DNA of 64,000 nucleotides from Cercis canadensis. Its lineage: Eukaryota; Streptophyta; Magnoliopsida; Fabales; Fabaceae. Below are positions 45,279 to 57,751 of this stretch, in pieces (the first letter of the stretch is position 1; the number at the start of each line of letters is the position of its first letter). The DNA is taken from assembly GCA_003255065.1 (NCBI GenBank), contig QAOA01000573.1, positions 531,854-595,853 on the forward strand. Reading direction: 5' to 3'. Under the pieces are notes generated by a model. It ran no database searches, was not told where the DNA came from, and was given only the letters and a program-made list of their open reading frames with translations. The translations under genes and the position numbers were made by a program.

Positions 45279-48200
45279 GCTTTTCTCTCCCTCTGGTTCT
45301 CTTTCTAGAACCTTCGCTCACCCTCCTACGAAGCCTTCTGCTTCTTTCATTGGCTACCGATCTCTGAGCTTCTCTTCCGCGGTCCGATCACTCCGCTGCT
45401 CCGTTCCCCGGTGGAGCCACGGCGTCGATTGGAGGTCTCCGGTCAGTCTTCGGGCTCAGATCAGAGCTGTGGCTCCAGTGATCGAACGGTTCGAGCGCAA
45501 GATCGCTACTATGGGTACTTTATCGTTGACTCCGAAAATTTTGGAGTGTTTCTTTGATTGTATATTCCACTGATTTTTGATTGAGCTAAGATTTGTGTAT
45601 TTTCAGTATAACTTTCGTTTTCTGATTGATATAAATTTTTCTGATGCTCTGCTTCGCTCAGCGAAGCATTATATGCTATTTGATTGGCAATAAGGCGAAG
45701 AGAATGCGAAGTGTGTTTTACGTAGAAGTTTTTTTCCACTCCATTTTCTGCAATCTATTAGCAATTGCTGGAAATAGCCAACTGTGTACAGTTGTTTTTT
45801 GAATTGAGGATTTATATATATTGTGTTTGATGATTTTGTTTGTCTTGTTTTATGGCTTTTGTTTTCGTACGTATTATGGAGTTATCATATAATTAAGTTT
45901 CTAATATGTGGAGCTAAAATTTTTGGTTTCATTTGACATATGTACTATTCCAGCTGCTGAAAATCCTTTCAAAGCAAACTTGACGGGTCTCCCCAAGCCA
46001 GGGGGTGGCGAGTTTGGAAAATTCTACAGCCTTCCTTCTCTCAATGATCCAAGGATTGGTAATTTGCTTCACTTGTCTTGTCATGATTTTCTTTTATGAT
46101 ATAAATCACGTTAATTACGAAATGTATCAGAATTTTTGATTGAGATATATGAAATTAGTAAGTTGTTTCTGTATCATTTGTCTGACAGAGTACTAGTCTC
46201 GCTTTATCCAGACTATTACATTCTTCCTTCATCTAGTTCAATTACTGATGTATCTGTTTTATGCATCTATAACAGATAGGTTACCTTACTCCATCAGAAT
46301 CCTCCTTGAATCTGCCATACGTAATTGTGACAATTTCCAAGTTAAGAAAGAAGATGTTGAGAAGATTATTGACTGGGAAAACAGTTTTGCGAATCAAGTT
46401 GAGATTCCTTTCAAGCCTGCTCGTGTTCTCCTGCAGGTACTCATTGATTTCTGCATCCTGATTAATTGTTGTTATTTTGGACATGTATTTTTATTTTGAC
46501 CTTTTCTCTCCCCAGGATTTTACTGGAGTCCCAGCTGTTGTTGACCTTGCCTGTATGCGTGATGCTATGAATAAGCTTGGCAGTGATTCTAATAAGATAA
46601 ACCCTCTGGTATTTGTCGTTCCTATCACTTGCTTTTGTATTTGTTCTATATGAGGTCATTGATGGCAATTACCTAAAAGGTTTCAGATTTTTACTTTACC
46701 TCACCAAGTAACATATGTACCTTGAATTAGTAAGTATGACTGTCATCTTGCATCTCATTTGATATGCACACCCAAAACCAAAAAAAAACAGTTTTACATC
46801 TTATTTCTTATTCTTAGCTTTGCTACTATAACTGCATTACTATTTTGATGTAACAATTTTCACTTTCTTTACTGTATAGGTGCTAATGTCTGTTAAAATG
46901 TAGACTAAGAGGGTTGTGTGTAGCGTCTGTGAATTATTTGCCAATATATTTAGCTGTCCTAGTTTTCTATTACAGCTTTAGCAATCTTCACCTCTATTTG
47001 TTAAGTTTGTTATATTATGAGTGGTTCTGAGCTGGATATCTTTTGCAGGTTCCTGTTGATCTTGTCATTGATCATTCAGTTCAAGTTGATGTAACAAGGT
47101 CAGAGAATGCAGTTCAGGCCAATATGGAGCTTGAGTTCCAGAGGAACAAGGAGAGATTTGCTTTCCTTAAATGGGGGTCAACTGCTTTCCACAACATGCT
47201 TGTTGTTCCTCCTGGTTCTGGTATAGTGCATCAGGTAAGTTTTGGAAGTAGGAATCCAAAATGACTTCACGGAGTTGAAGACTTGGGCTTCTGTTTGTTG
47301 ACCCTTTGAACTTATAATATCTTAAATATCAGGTCAATCTTGAATATCTTGGACGGGTTGTTTTCAACAATGAGGGCTTACTATATCCTGACAGTGTGGT
47401 TGGGACTGATTCACATACAACCATGATAGATGGGCTTGGAGTTGCTGGCTGGGGTGTTGGAGGTATTGAAGCAGAATCTGCAATGCTTGGCCAGGTACAT
47501 TATCTGATTTTAATGCGTAAACATGTAAACGACTTTCAAAAACTTATTAAGCTCTTCAGAATTTGATGCTTGCTTACTTTCTTTTGAACTTTGCACATGG
47601 AGTAGTTTAGCTTCACCGATGATCTTAACGGTGTGTACTATGATATTGACAGCCCATGAGCATGGTGTTGCCTGGTGTTGTTGGGTTCAAGTTATCTGGA
47701 AAATTGCGCAACGGTGTTACAGCAACAGATTTGGTTCTAACTGTGACCCAAATCCTGAGGAAGCATGGTGTTGTTGGGAAATTTGTTGAATTTTATGGTA
47801 TTTAAGTTCTCCTTAGGTGCATTTTGAGTTATTTTTTTTGTACTTACTCTGATTTGCCCCCAGCTAATTATAAATTTTCATGATCTATGTTCTCTAGGTG
47901 GTGGTATGGGTGAACTATCATTAGCTGACAGGGCCACTATTGCTAACATGTCTCCTGAATATGGTGCTACCATGGGTTTCTTCCCTGTGGATCATGTTAC
48001 ATTACAATACCTCAAATTAACTGGAAGAAGTGATGAAACGGTGACTACTGTAGATAAGTTCATTTATTAATTTGCCTATGATGTGAAATATTATATGACT
48101 ATCTGACCTTCGTTTTGGATAAATTCAGGTGTCCATGATAGAAGCTTATCTCAGGGCAAACAAAATGTTCGTTGACTATAACGAGGTAAACATTAATTGA

Positions 48201-51200
48201 ATATTCTATTCACATTTCCTCATTTAATTTCTTTTTCTCTATCTCTTTTTGATCAAGATGTGTATTTTGGAGGTATAGAATACTAATTTATTTCCCATAA
48301 ATTCAGCCTCAACAAGAAAGAGTTTATTCATCCTATCTAGAATTAAACCTTGATGAGGTGGAACCATGTATCTCAGGACCAAAGAGGTAGTTTATGGTGC
48401 CTTTCAGATTTTGCTTTTTATGTAAATGTGAGTATTTAAATTTCTATCTTATGTCTATATGATAATTCATTGTAACTGATCCTCTTTTCAGACCTCATGA
48501 TCGGGTGCCTTTGAAAGAAATGAAGGCTGATTGGCATGCTTGTCTTGATAACAAAATTGGATTTAAGGTTGGTGATACTGTGATGAAAGTCCTTTTTTCA
48601 TGTTCTGGCCCTATAGGAAGGAAACATGATTCATAGTTTATATTTTGAATCAGTTTTCAACAATTTGTTTTAAGTAGAACTGTTATATTTCTGGCCTTTT
48701 GATTGTTCTGCCATGAAATGCTGAGTTATTTACCTGAAATATTGGTTGCCATATAAAGTACTGGTGTATCAATTTGTGTCTTTTCATTTCTGCAACAGAT
48801 ACCCATAAAGCACCCATATCCCATCTAAGAAAATGTAACTATCCTTTTTGTGTATGCAAACTGGCAACTGCAAATTATCTGAAATCAACCCTCCCTTTTC
48901 TGTCAATGTTCTTCTCAAACTGTTTCCGGAGAACTTGTTTAGTTGTCTTTTGTCACTTTCTGTGATCACTGCATCAAGAAATCTAGATAGCTTCATGGTT
49001 ATAAGAAGTCAAGAAACTCGTCTTTCTTTTTATTCTATCATTCTGAATGTTAAAAGTAACCATCAACCATCGGGTTCATAGTGTCACCCGCCAAACCCTT
49101 AGAATACAAGGTCAATTCATAGGAATATATGTATCTAGCTGGATATGTAGTAGGAAAGGCATCGTGTTTCATTTACTGTTGCTTGATGAGAAGCTCACAT
49201 GGATGAAACTGATGGAAGGACACCATGCACCATGTTTTATTTTAATGCAGGGATTTGCTATACCAAAAGAGACACAAGGTAAAGTGGCAAAATTTTCATT
49301 CCACGGACAGCCGGCGGAGCTTAAGCATGGCAGTGTTGTGATTGCTGCAATCACAAGCTGCACTAATACATCAAATCCCAGTGTTATGCTTGGGGCTGGT
49401 CTTGTTGCGAAAAAGGCTTCTGAACTTGGTTTGCAGGTTTGGCACAAATACATTTATATCAGAGATTAACTGTCTCATGCTAGGTTTTTTTTTTTTTTTT
49501 TTCTCTCTCTCTGTCTTTCTCTCTCGATTGGTTCAACTGTAACCATTTTCACTTTTTTTTTGCCAGGTGAAGCCTTGGGTAAAAACTAGTCTTGCACCAG
49601 GCTCTGGCGTTGTCACAAAATATCTACTCCAAAGGTGATTTTTTTTTCCTGAAAATACTAATTTCATAATTGTATTATAGTGCAGTCACTTCTATCCACA
49701 ATTTAGGGGAAAACATATACTAAAGTAGGATTTGTTTGTGGCAGTGGACTGCAAAAATATCTAAATGAACAGGGTTTCCATATTGTTGGCTTTGGCTGTA
49801 CAACATGTATTGGCAATTCAGGAGATCTGGATGAATCGGTTGCCTCTGCCATTGCAGATAACGGTAATATATGAGATTCATAATTACTTAAAATTTCTAG
49901 AACTGAGGCTTATTTATGTCCATTTCTCACACATAATTTTGTGTACAACTTTTAGAAAACCTTGTAGAGCTGTTATGGCTGGTATTTGGTTTGTTGATGT
50001 CATTTTATGTGGTCTCATGCAGACATTGTGGCAGCTGCTGTGCTGTCTGGGAACCGTAACTTTGAGGGTCGTGTGCATGCCTTGACAAGAGCTAACTACC
50101 TTGCTTCACCTCCTCTAGTTGTTGCTTATGCTCTTGCTGGCACGGTATGTATGTTACAATAATTTTTTACATGTATATCATCTTTTCACCCTCCTAAATA
50201 ATTAGATTTTAATATCTCCTGGTAGGCTCATGTCTTAATAACATGATTATATGAATGCTGAAAACTAGTAGATACAACCAACATATTACAAAGTAACAGT
50301 AGGCCAATCACTAGCATGGATGATGCATGCTAACTATGTAATCTTCATGCTCTTCATTTGTACTCACAAGTCATAAATATAATTCCGCCTAAATCCGAAT
50401 TTGTACTCACAAGTCAAATATAATTCAGCCTAACTCCGAACTTTTCAGATACACATTTAGATGCCTGGCCCCATCAACACTAAGATGCACACAATCGCTC
50501 CTGCTTACATGCGTCTGCATGGGAAAAATTACTCTTGTTGTCTTGCTTTTGTGGAAAGAAAGAGAGTTTGCAATGATAGTCATATTTTTGCCAACCTTGA
50601 AAATTATTTCCTACACTAATGTTATGAAGAGTGTTCTACTGTCTTTGAGCATTCTGAGGAGACTTTTTGTTGTTTTTATGGTGCGTATTATCTTTATTTT
50701 TCTATTAAACAGTTGATGAAATTGAAACTTGAGTCAGCCGGATAACATTTTATTCAAATGTTGTTAGATCACTATTCGTTCATAGATACATTTTGGTTTA
50801 ATTTCCAGGTTGACATTGACTTCGAGAAGGAGCCTCTAGGGACAGGAAAAGATGGCAAGAATATCTACTTGAGGGATATCTGGCCATCCAGTGAAGAAAT
50901 TGCACAGGTAAATGATGTCTAATCTTTCCTTGACTACTATGCATAGAGACAGGAGAGCCATTTTATTATAATATTTCTCTTTCCTTTCTGGTGTATTTTT
51001 TTGCTTGGGGAGGATTTCTTGCCCTCTTGTACCTGTGTACACTTTCTTTCTCTCTAATGAAAGTTGTTCTTTTATCTTAAAAGCAAAATGATGTCTAATC
51101 TACTTATTATATCCTTAATCTAGTCTAAAGCTTCAACAGCGTTTTATGTCAACTTAACCTTGGGTTACTTGATGTCTAGGCTGTCCAATCCAGTGTGTTG

Positions 51201-52611
51201 CCCGACATGTTCCGAAGTACATATGAGGCTATTACCAAGGGCAATCCTATGTGGAATCAATTACAAGTTCCTGCAGAAACCCTTTACTCCTGGGACCCCA
51301 ACTCTACATATATTCATGAACCTCCATACTTCAAAGGCATGACCATGGATCCTCCTGGAGCTCATGGAGTGAAGGATGCATATTGCCTGCTGAACTTTGG
51401 TGACAGTATAACTACAGATCACATTTCTCCAGCAGGAAGCATTCAAAAGGACAGTTCTGCTGCAAAATATCTTCTTGAGCGTGGGGTGGAACGCAAGGAC
51501 TTCAATTCTTATGGAAGTCGTCGTGGCAATGATGAGGTAATGGCAAGGGGAACTTTTGCCAATATCCGCATAGTCAACAAGCTTTTGAATGGTGAAGTTG
51601 GCCCCAAAACAGTTCACATTCCAACAGGGGAGAAACTGTATGTGTTTGATGCAGCAACGGTGAGTTGAATTGTACCTGACTTTGGTACATTTTCTAGTAT
51701 TGGTTTTGTAATTTTCAAATGGCAAAGCATAGTTTTCTGGTGGTAGCCTTTCTTTCACATGCCCTTCAAATTAGCCGGTTCCTTCTTTGAGGACATGGTG
51801 AGGGTTATAATCATGGGATCTAAATCCACTGGGTGCCATTGTGCATCAATTAGCACATTTTTTAATAGGATTCATGGATGCGCCATTGTGCCAGAGAAGT
51901 GATAGACATTTTTTTTTCTCAAACTCATAAATTTTAGTAGTGTTAAATTTTTACACTCTAGAATTGTTCTCATATGTCAGAGATACAAGGCTGCTGGGCA
52001 TGACACAATTGTGTTGGCTGGAGCTGAATATGGTAGTGGAAGCTCTAGAGATTGGGCTGCCAAGGGTCCAATGTTATTGGTATGTCCCTTTATGTTGTCT
52101 GTAATTGGGTTGTTGAGTTTTCTATTTGATTTTTCTTTATCATACAGGGGTTAATATTCCTCTTGTCTGCTTGATGTTTATGACAGGGAGTCAAAGCAGT
52201 GATAGCAAAAAGTTTTGAGAGAATTCATCGCAGTAATTTGGTAGGAATGGGCATTATTCCTCTTTGCTTCAAAGCTGGTGAAGATGCAGACACACTGGGA
52301 TTGACTGGTCATGAACGTTATACAATTGATCTCCCTAATGATATTAGCAAGATAAGGCCTGGCCAAGATGTGACTGTCACAACTGATACTGGAAAATCTT
52401 TCACCTGCGTAGTACGCTTTGACACTGAGGTAATTTATGCTTTTGCTGATTCATGTTTGGTTTTCTTCATGGTTGCGTTTAAAAGAAGCTTGCTTGAGAA
52501 GTTTTTCTTGGTTATAATTTGTAACTTTTCCGTATTTTTCAGGTGGAACTTGAGTACTTTAACCACGGAGGCATCCTTCCATATGTCATTAGGAACCTTA
52601 CGAGGCAGTGA
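45223..52611 (+). CDS. ACO: Aconitate hydratase, mitochondrial type, 20 exons
   Basis: Exons: 45223-45514, 45954-46058, 46276-46436, 46516-46608, 47049-47234, 47333-47494, 47653-47797, 47898-48040, 48129-48185, 48307-48386, 48492-48567, 49251-49436, 49567-49634, 49745-49863, 50023-50144, 50809-50907, 51180-51659, 51981-52079, 52187-52429, 52543-52611. They join to 994 codons plus stop, the usual plant aconitase length. It interconverts citrate and isocitrate through a 4Fe-4S cluster; the ligands are C537 (SCTNTSN) and C603/C606 ([13 protein letters not shown]). Other signatures: [35 protein letters not shown] and [14 protein letters not shown]. About 95 N-terminal residues are Ser/Arg-rich ([21 protein letters not shown]) and end before the conserved ATM-AAENPF junction, so an organelle presequence is likely. 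The start agrees with Arabidopsis ACO3 (MYLTASSSASS). Two short upstream ATGs lie within 20 bp. Confidence 0.96.
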
Positions 52612-53176
52612 AGTCATTGTCGATGGGAAAGTCAGAGGCCTTTGCCCCAGTTGGCGCGCTTTTCAAGTTGTAAAATGTGAGAATAAATTTCTAATAAATA
52701 GGAAAATATCCCTCTTGAAGGGGGAGGCAATTTTTTGACACTTCCTATTGTTTATTAGGTCAGTAAACAAACAACGAGTGTATTGATTCTAGATTTCTTA
52801 TTCTGTTCGATATCTCATAGTGATTCCATTGAATGATGGAAACAATTGTATAAGCTGATGTGAATCCTTACCATGACATGCTGAATTTGATTGGTTGAAG
52901 TACCAAGTAATTAATGTTCTTTTCTTTTGACCTATTTGGCTATTGCAGTCCATATATCCTGTACTTTTCCTCCAGTCTAGGGTTAAGATTGTGCCACGTC
53001 TCTAAATAAAAATCTGAGGGCTACCAATACAATTTAGCAAGATCGTTGAAAGGTCATCGTCATTACACTCAATGGTCCAAACACGAGGATTAAAATTCCA
53101 ATGGCTTTATCAGCTGTAGCAAACTGACGCGACTGCCAAGTGATAAGAAATATGTTTTAAAACCAGAAGATGAGGA

Positions 53177-53276
53177 ACCAAAGGTGATAAGAAATAGAAT
53201 TCCTCCTGGGTGAGTTGATCTGATAGACCAAAGGTGATAAGAAATAGAATTCCTCCTGGGTGAGTTGATCTGATAG
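53177..53276. repeat. Perfect 50-bp tandem duplication
   Basis: The unit starting ACCAAAGGTGATAAGAAAT occurs twice head to tail (53177-53226, 53227-53276) with no differences seen. A related stub (AGTGATAAGAAATATG) lies just left at about 53140. Confidence 0.85.
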
Positions 53277-53666
53277 TTCCAAATTTCCAATTAGATAAAT
53301 AAATTAATGTGCTAATTTTTGAGCGACTATGTGAAGATTTGTCTTGGAATCGAGTGGGAAGTGTTGAAGCTGAAGGATGAGCAGATCTCTGTTGTTTATT
53401 CCTTAATGTGTGCCAAATAAATATAGTCAAAATTTGTTGCAGCCTCCCTAGGCCATAGCAGAACCAAGGAAAGGAGAAGGATGAACTCTGTCTGCAAACA
53501 AACTATTTTGCTGGTTTCTATTCCTTGCCTGTAGATGCTTTTTTAACTGACGTGGCCCAATCTGAACGTAGACAGGAGGAAACTGCATCATATGTGGACT
53601 GAATAGAATCACACCCGAGAATGTAAATGGTGATTTTTTTAATTTTTATTTTTGTCTTTCATTTTA

Positions 53667-53878
53667 CGAGGATTGTATGATACTACGTAAGTATATTATA
53701 TTACACTGACGTGGCAAACATACATAATTTTTATATTTTATTATATATAAAATATAATTTATTTAATTTTTTAAATAAATTTAAAAACAGTTAATTTGTA
53801 CACATGTCATTCATTTATTGATTATTCTTGTGTAATATGACATACTATATAAATACTAAAAATATCTAAGAAACCTCC
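53667..53878 (+). mobile_element. 212-bp Mutator-type MITE, copy 1
   Basis: Begins CGAGGATTGTATGATACTACG and ends TATCTAAGAAACCTCC. The termini are weak inverted repeats of each other. Flanked by a perfect 9-bp duplication TTCATTTTA (53658-53666, 53879-53887). The same element lies in opposite orientation at 57018-57229. Confidence 0.85.
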
Positions 53879-54450
53879 TTCATTTTAACGTCTCTGGCAT
53901 CGTTGGACCCTGTGGCAGTGTCCCACCCCGCTCCGATTCAACGAAGGTGCGCAATCACTATCAAATACTATTTTCGCAGTGGCAACTGTTTGCATCGGTC
54001 CATGAAAACCAAGATAAAATCAACAACACTGCCCACACACAAAAATTTCTGCCTCACTCAAAAGTAACAGCTTTTGTTTTCATTACCACCCATTCATTTT
54101 TCAGAGAGCGGGTACGCGAACACAAGTCCCTGCCAAAGTGTATAAAGGAAACAAAATAGATCATCAAAGTGACTCCCAGTTTCGATTTTATAATTATGAG
54201 TGGATTAACCAATGTGGTTTTCCAAGATCAAAAAAATTGCAGAACGAAACGAAAATATAGGTCATTCATGAAGAACATGGACAAAACCATGAAACTAATA
54301 ACCAAAGTCACAATCCTCATTTTACATTTCTGCAAGTCAAAACATTAAACTAGTTCAATGATATGGAGATCAATACAAATTCCCACATAAAAAAAAAAAA
54401 AAAGTCACTCTTTACAAGGGAGAGATATGATATGAATTGTTTACGACAGG

Positions 54451-54873
54451 TTATTTCATTGACCGATCCTCCGGAATGCTCTCTAATGCTGGCCTCCAAG
54501 GGTTTACCCCACCCTCATTTTCTCCAACCTTACACATCCTTCTTCCTTTCAACTTCATAGCACTTAACAATTGCTCCAGTGAAGTGCACTGAGGATCCTT
54601 CTTTAAACTCAACATCCTCTGAAACTCTTCCTGAGTCACCATCAATCTAATCCTAACAGGCCCACTTCTAGAATCACTACAACTCCCTCTTCCACCACTA
54701 TCACCTTCCTGTAACTTAAACCTTACCATCTTCTTCACACTTTCTTCAGGCGGTGCCGTTTCCAATTTGGATGACGCACATGTCTTCATCTGTTGAACTG
54801 CTTCTGCTTTGCTAGGTTCCCTTGGAGGCTCATCTTGTGCTGATACTTTGTTGTTTCTCAAGCAGTTCCCCAT
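54451..54873 (-). CDS. MGNC-type small protein, probably N-myristoylated, PADRE/DUF4228-like
   Basis: Intronless, 140 codons plus TAA. It starts MGNCLRNNK: Gly2 followed by Cys4 is a classic plant dual-acylation signal, so plasma-membrane attachment is likely. The rest contains VRFKLQEG, then GPVRIRLMVTQEEFQRMLSLKKD, LEQLLSAMKLKGRRMCKV and the C-terminal NPWRPALESIPED. This is the arrangement of small plant proteins with the DUF4228/PADRE domain, often stress-induced; that assignment is from memory. Function not known. A hairpin (TACCCGG/CCGGGTA, 54976-54997) lies about 100 bp upstream. It stands alone between two inverted MITE copies. Confidence 0.75.
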   Translation of the reverse strand: MGNCLRNNKVSAQDEPPREPSKAEAVQQMKTCASSKLETAPPEESVKKMVRFKLQEGDSGGRGSCSDSRSGPVRIRLMVTQEEFQRMLSLKKDPQCTSLEQLLSAMKLKGRRMCKVGENEGGVNPWRPALESIPEDRSMK

Positions 54874-57017
54874 GTTAGCGATTAGGCACTTAACTCAAAA
54901 CCAACAAAGGGGAGAAACAAAGTCTATCCAAAGTGAAGCATAAATACAGAGTGGGGAAGAAAAAGCACATGGGAGTACCCGGTTGTTACGCCGGGTATTT
55001 GAAATAAAAAGGGAGATTCTCTTGTATTAAGCTTTTTGATACCCATTTTGTTTTTATACTGTATGATTATTTAATCTTTTAGTTTGTGGCGTCTAGTGCT
55101 AGTTTTAATTTTTAATTCAGGAGAAGCGTGGTTTGTTCCCTAAGAAAGTCTCAAATGAAATGTACCATGCAATTGTCAAAGAAAAATAAAATGTTTTGTT
55201 GCATTAGTCCAAGTATGTTTAGCTCTACGCGTAGTGACAAATAAGAATTAGTGTGCCCTCTAATCACTGCCCAAAAAGCGGTGCAGCCCCTCGCAGAGGG
55301 CTGATGAGATGATGGCACCACATGACCTTAAACGTTAAATATCCATTGGATCATACTGTTTAGCACTTTTTTGTTGCCCTCTCCACACTTTTAGTTGGTT
55401 GTCAATATTTTGCTTCTTGTTTGACATATTCAACTATGTTATCAATACCTATATATATATATATATCATGTCTATTGTATTTAAACTTTAATCAAGGAAA
55501 GAAAAAAGTAAATTTTAATTGTGCCATAATTCTTATATTTTTATTCACTAGAACATAACTAATTAAGTTGGATATTTATTATACTTCTTGTAAATTTTTA
55601 TTTTTAAATTATTAGAGATTTTATAACATGAGTAACTTATTTCTTTTTAAAATTTTACTTCACTCATTTTCAATAAAATTTAAATACATAACGTTTATGA
55701 CAAAGTATTAAATACTTAATCACTGAAATATTCATTGACCAAAATATTCAAACCGTTAAAACACAACTGTAATGATGACTAAAACATAGAAGGGAGGTTC
55801 ATGTAGGTGTATCTGCAATAACTGCATCATATCCTGCCATGAACCTACCCATAAAATACAAGTCAAAGAAAAATTAATGTGTATTTGATCATGAGTTGGA
55901 TCTCACGTGAATGCAAAGGATATAAAGTGGTGCAACTGTGCAAGGAAGAGGGTTTTCAGCGCATGACATCTTCAGTTTAAGGACCCCATTTATTTAATAT
56001 CGGAGTTGTTGATCAATAATAAGAGGGCCTTGCGTGTGGAAACATTAGCAGATGCAGATGGGGCATCTCTGCACATGGCCTATGTAAATGTTCTCTGTTC
56101 ATCCACTTGCTTAATTTTCCATTGTTTCACACCAAATGTTGGAGCTTTGTACCTCTACTCACTGTAATTGGGGAGACAGTCCGTACTTTGCTTCAACTTG
56201 GAATTGAGTTTTGTTTCACGAAGTGACATTTTTCTATAATAGCTCAACTTTACATTTCAGCAAATAGTTAAAAGTTAAACCATTTTTTTTGGTTGTTTTT
56301 TATCTGATTGTGCACTACACAGCTCGCAGCAGAGTCATCAAATGCAAAGAAAGCTAAATGAAATGCCAACTCTTGATTTATCCTATCAGATAGAACGTGA
56401 AGTCTTATCCTATGCTTATAGATTTTAATGATTGCAATTTGCTAAAAAAAAATGATTATAACATCTCATTACTTTACCTTTGCTAATAATGGGATAAATA
56501 TAATCAATCACTAAAGATAAGATGGAGAAAAGTAAACTAAAATGGAACGAGGGACCCATTATATAGTACTTATTCTTTTGCTAATGAGTTCTTCCTTTTG
56601 ATTTAAACTATATTATATTATATTAGATATTATTATAATTCAATTGTGTTATATATTTATGTCTTACTAATTCGATTATTTATGACACAGATTTTATACT
56701 TAAGTTTACCTAACTTCTCTCTTATGCAAAGTCCATGAATATTACTTGTCAAATTGTCGAGAGTCAAGTCAAGACTCAAGACATTGATAATAAGATTAAT
56801 AGTTCTATGAAAACTAATCTCAATTTACAGCAAACGTGGTGAATCTGGTGATTATTTTTAATCAAAAGGAAGTCACTCGGAAAAAATAAATAAATAAACA
56901 AAAAAATCGCTGAAACTTCTTTGGGTCTTTACCGTACAGTAATGGAATTTTTTTTTACCACTTTTTACGGTAAAGCGTCCAAGGTAATTAATTTCCTTTC
57001 CCTCTAATATTTCTTTT
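54874..57017. other. Intergenic region between the MGNC gene and MITE copy 2
   Basis: AT-rich, with a TA microsatellite at 55449-55466. No gene or RNA recognised. The first 150 bp should contain the promoter of the MGNC-type gene (a TATTTATG stretch on the minus strand near 54945). Confidence 0.45.
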
Positions 57018-57229
57018 GGAGGTTTCTTAGATACTTTTAGTATTTATATAGTATGTCATACTATACAAAAATAACCAATAAATGAATGACATGTGTACAA
57101 ATTAACTGTTTTTAAATTTATTTAAAAAATTAAATAAATTATATTTTATATATAATAAAATATAAAAATTATGTATGCTTGCCACGTTAGTGTAGTATAG
57201 CATACTTACGTAGTATCATAGAATCCCCG
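57018..57229 (-). mobile_element. 212-bp Mutator-type MITE, copy 2 (inverted)
   Basis: Reverse complement of the element at 53667-53878, of equal length. Flanked by its own perfect 9-bp duplication ATTTCTTTT (57009-57017, 57230-57238). Different target duplications show two separate insertions, so this is not one large foldback element. Confidence 0.85.
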
Positions 57230-57413
57230 ATTTCTTTTTGGTACTAATCATGAATCAAGGTTTCAGTTTCACATTAAAATAAAAATTCCGGAAAAGCAGC
57301 TCGTCATTTGCTTAGATCCAACGGTTCTTCCTTTCTCTGATATCCATCGGACGGGTCAAAAGGCACCATGCCGGACTGGAGGTAACACAGGATTAATTGA
57401 CCAAGCTACCTCT

Positions 57414-57468
57414 CACGTGCCTTCCTCAACACGCATACGCATTGAATTCATCACGTGCTTTGCACGTG
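57414..57468 (+). promoter_or_regulatory. Three G-boxes (CACGTG) before the GPI-protein gene
   Basis: CACGTG at 57414-57419, 57452-57457 and 57463-57468, 280-334 bp before the ATG at 57748. G-boxes bind bZIP and bHLH factors (light, ABA and other responses). Three in 55 bp is unlikely by chance in AT-rich DNA. Confidence 0.6.
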
Positions 57469-57700
57469 ATCATCTCTGATATTGTGATTGACATGTTTCC
57501 TCCCTCACATGCCCGAAGAGCGAACACTCCCTTTAGTCTGAAACTGTGAGCGAGCGAGTGAAGTTTCTGATTCTCATTCTTCAAATTGCATTTCCCTCTT
57601 CACATTGGAATTCACTTCCTCGCTCACTCCGCTTCTCTTTCTCTCTTCCATTTTTCACCCTCAAGACAATCAACTCAGGAACGTGCAGACCAATTTCTAA

Positions 57701-57751
57701 ATGTTTTCTTTGGCATTCTTTTACTTATTCATTAACAGGGTGCAAATATGA
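57701..57751 (+). promoter_or_regulatory. Upstream ORF overlapping the main start (ATGA)
   Basis: A 16-codon frame whose TGA (57749-57751) overlaps the main ATG (57748-57750) as ATGA, a geometry that allows termination-reinitiation. A possible splice acceptor AACAG at 57734-57738 could remove part of it if the leader has an intron. Confidence 0.4.

Larger units (their letters stand above)
52612..54450. other. Intergenic region downstream of aconitase
   Basis: It holds the aconitase 3' UTR, the 50-bp duplication at 53177-53276 and the first 212-bp MITE. No gene recognised. Confidence 0.5.

Noticed and set aside
48568..49250. Open frames inside the large aconitase intron 11
   Set aside because: The flanking exons join in phase to give the normal aconitase sequence; the interior shows no domain.
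54976..54997. TACCCGG/CCGGGTA hairpin upstream of the MGNC gene
   Set aside because: A 7-bp stem alone is weak evidence; no terminator, riboswitch or known binding site could be assigned.
53667..57229. A single large foldback transposon enclosing the MGNC gene
   Set aside because: Each end copy has its own complete 9-bp target duplication, so these are two independent MITEs.
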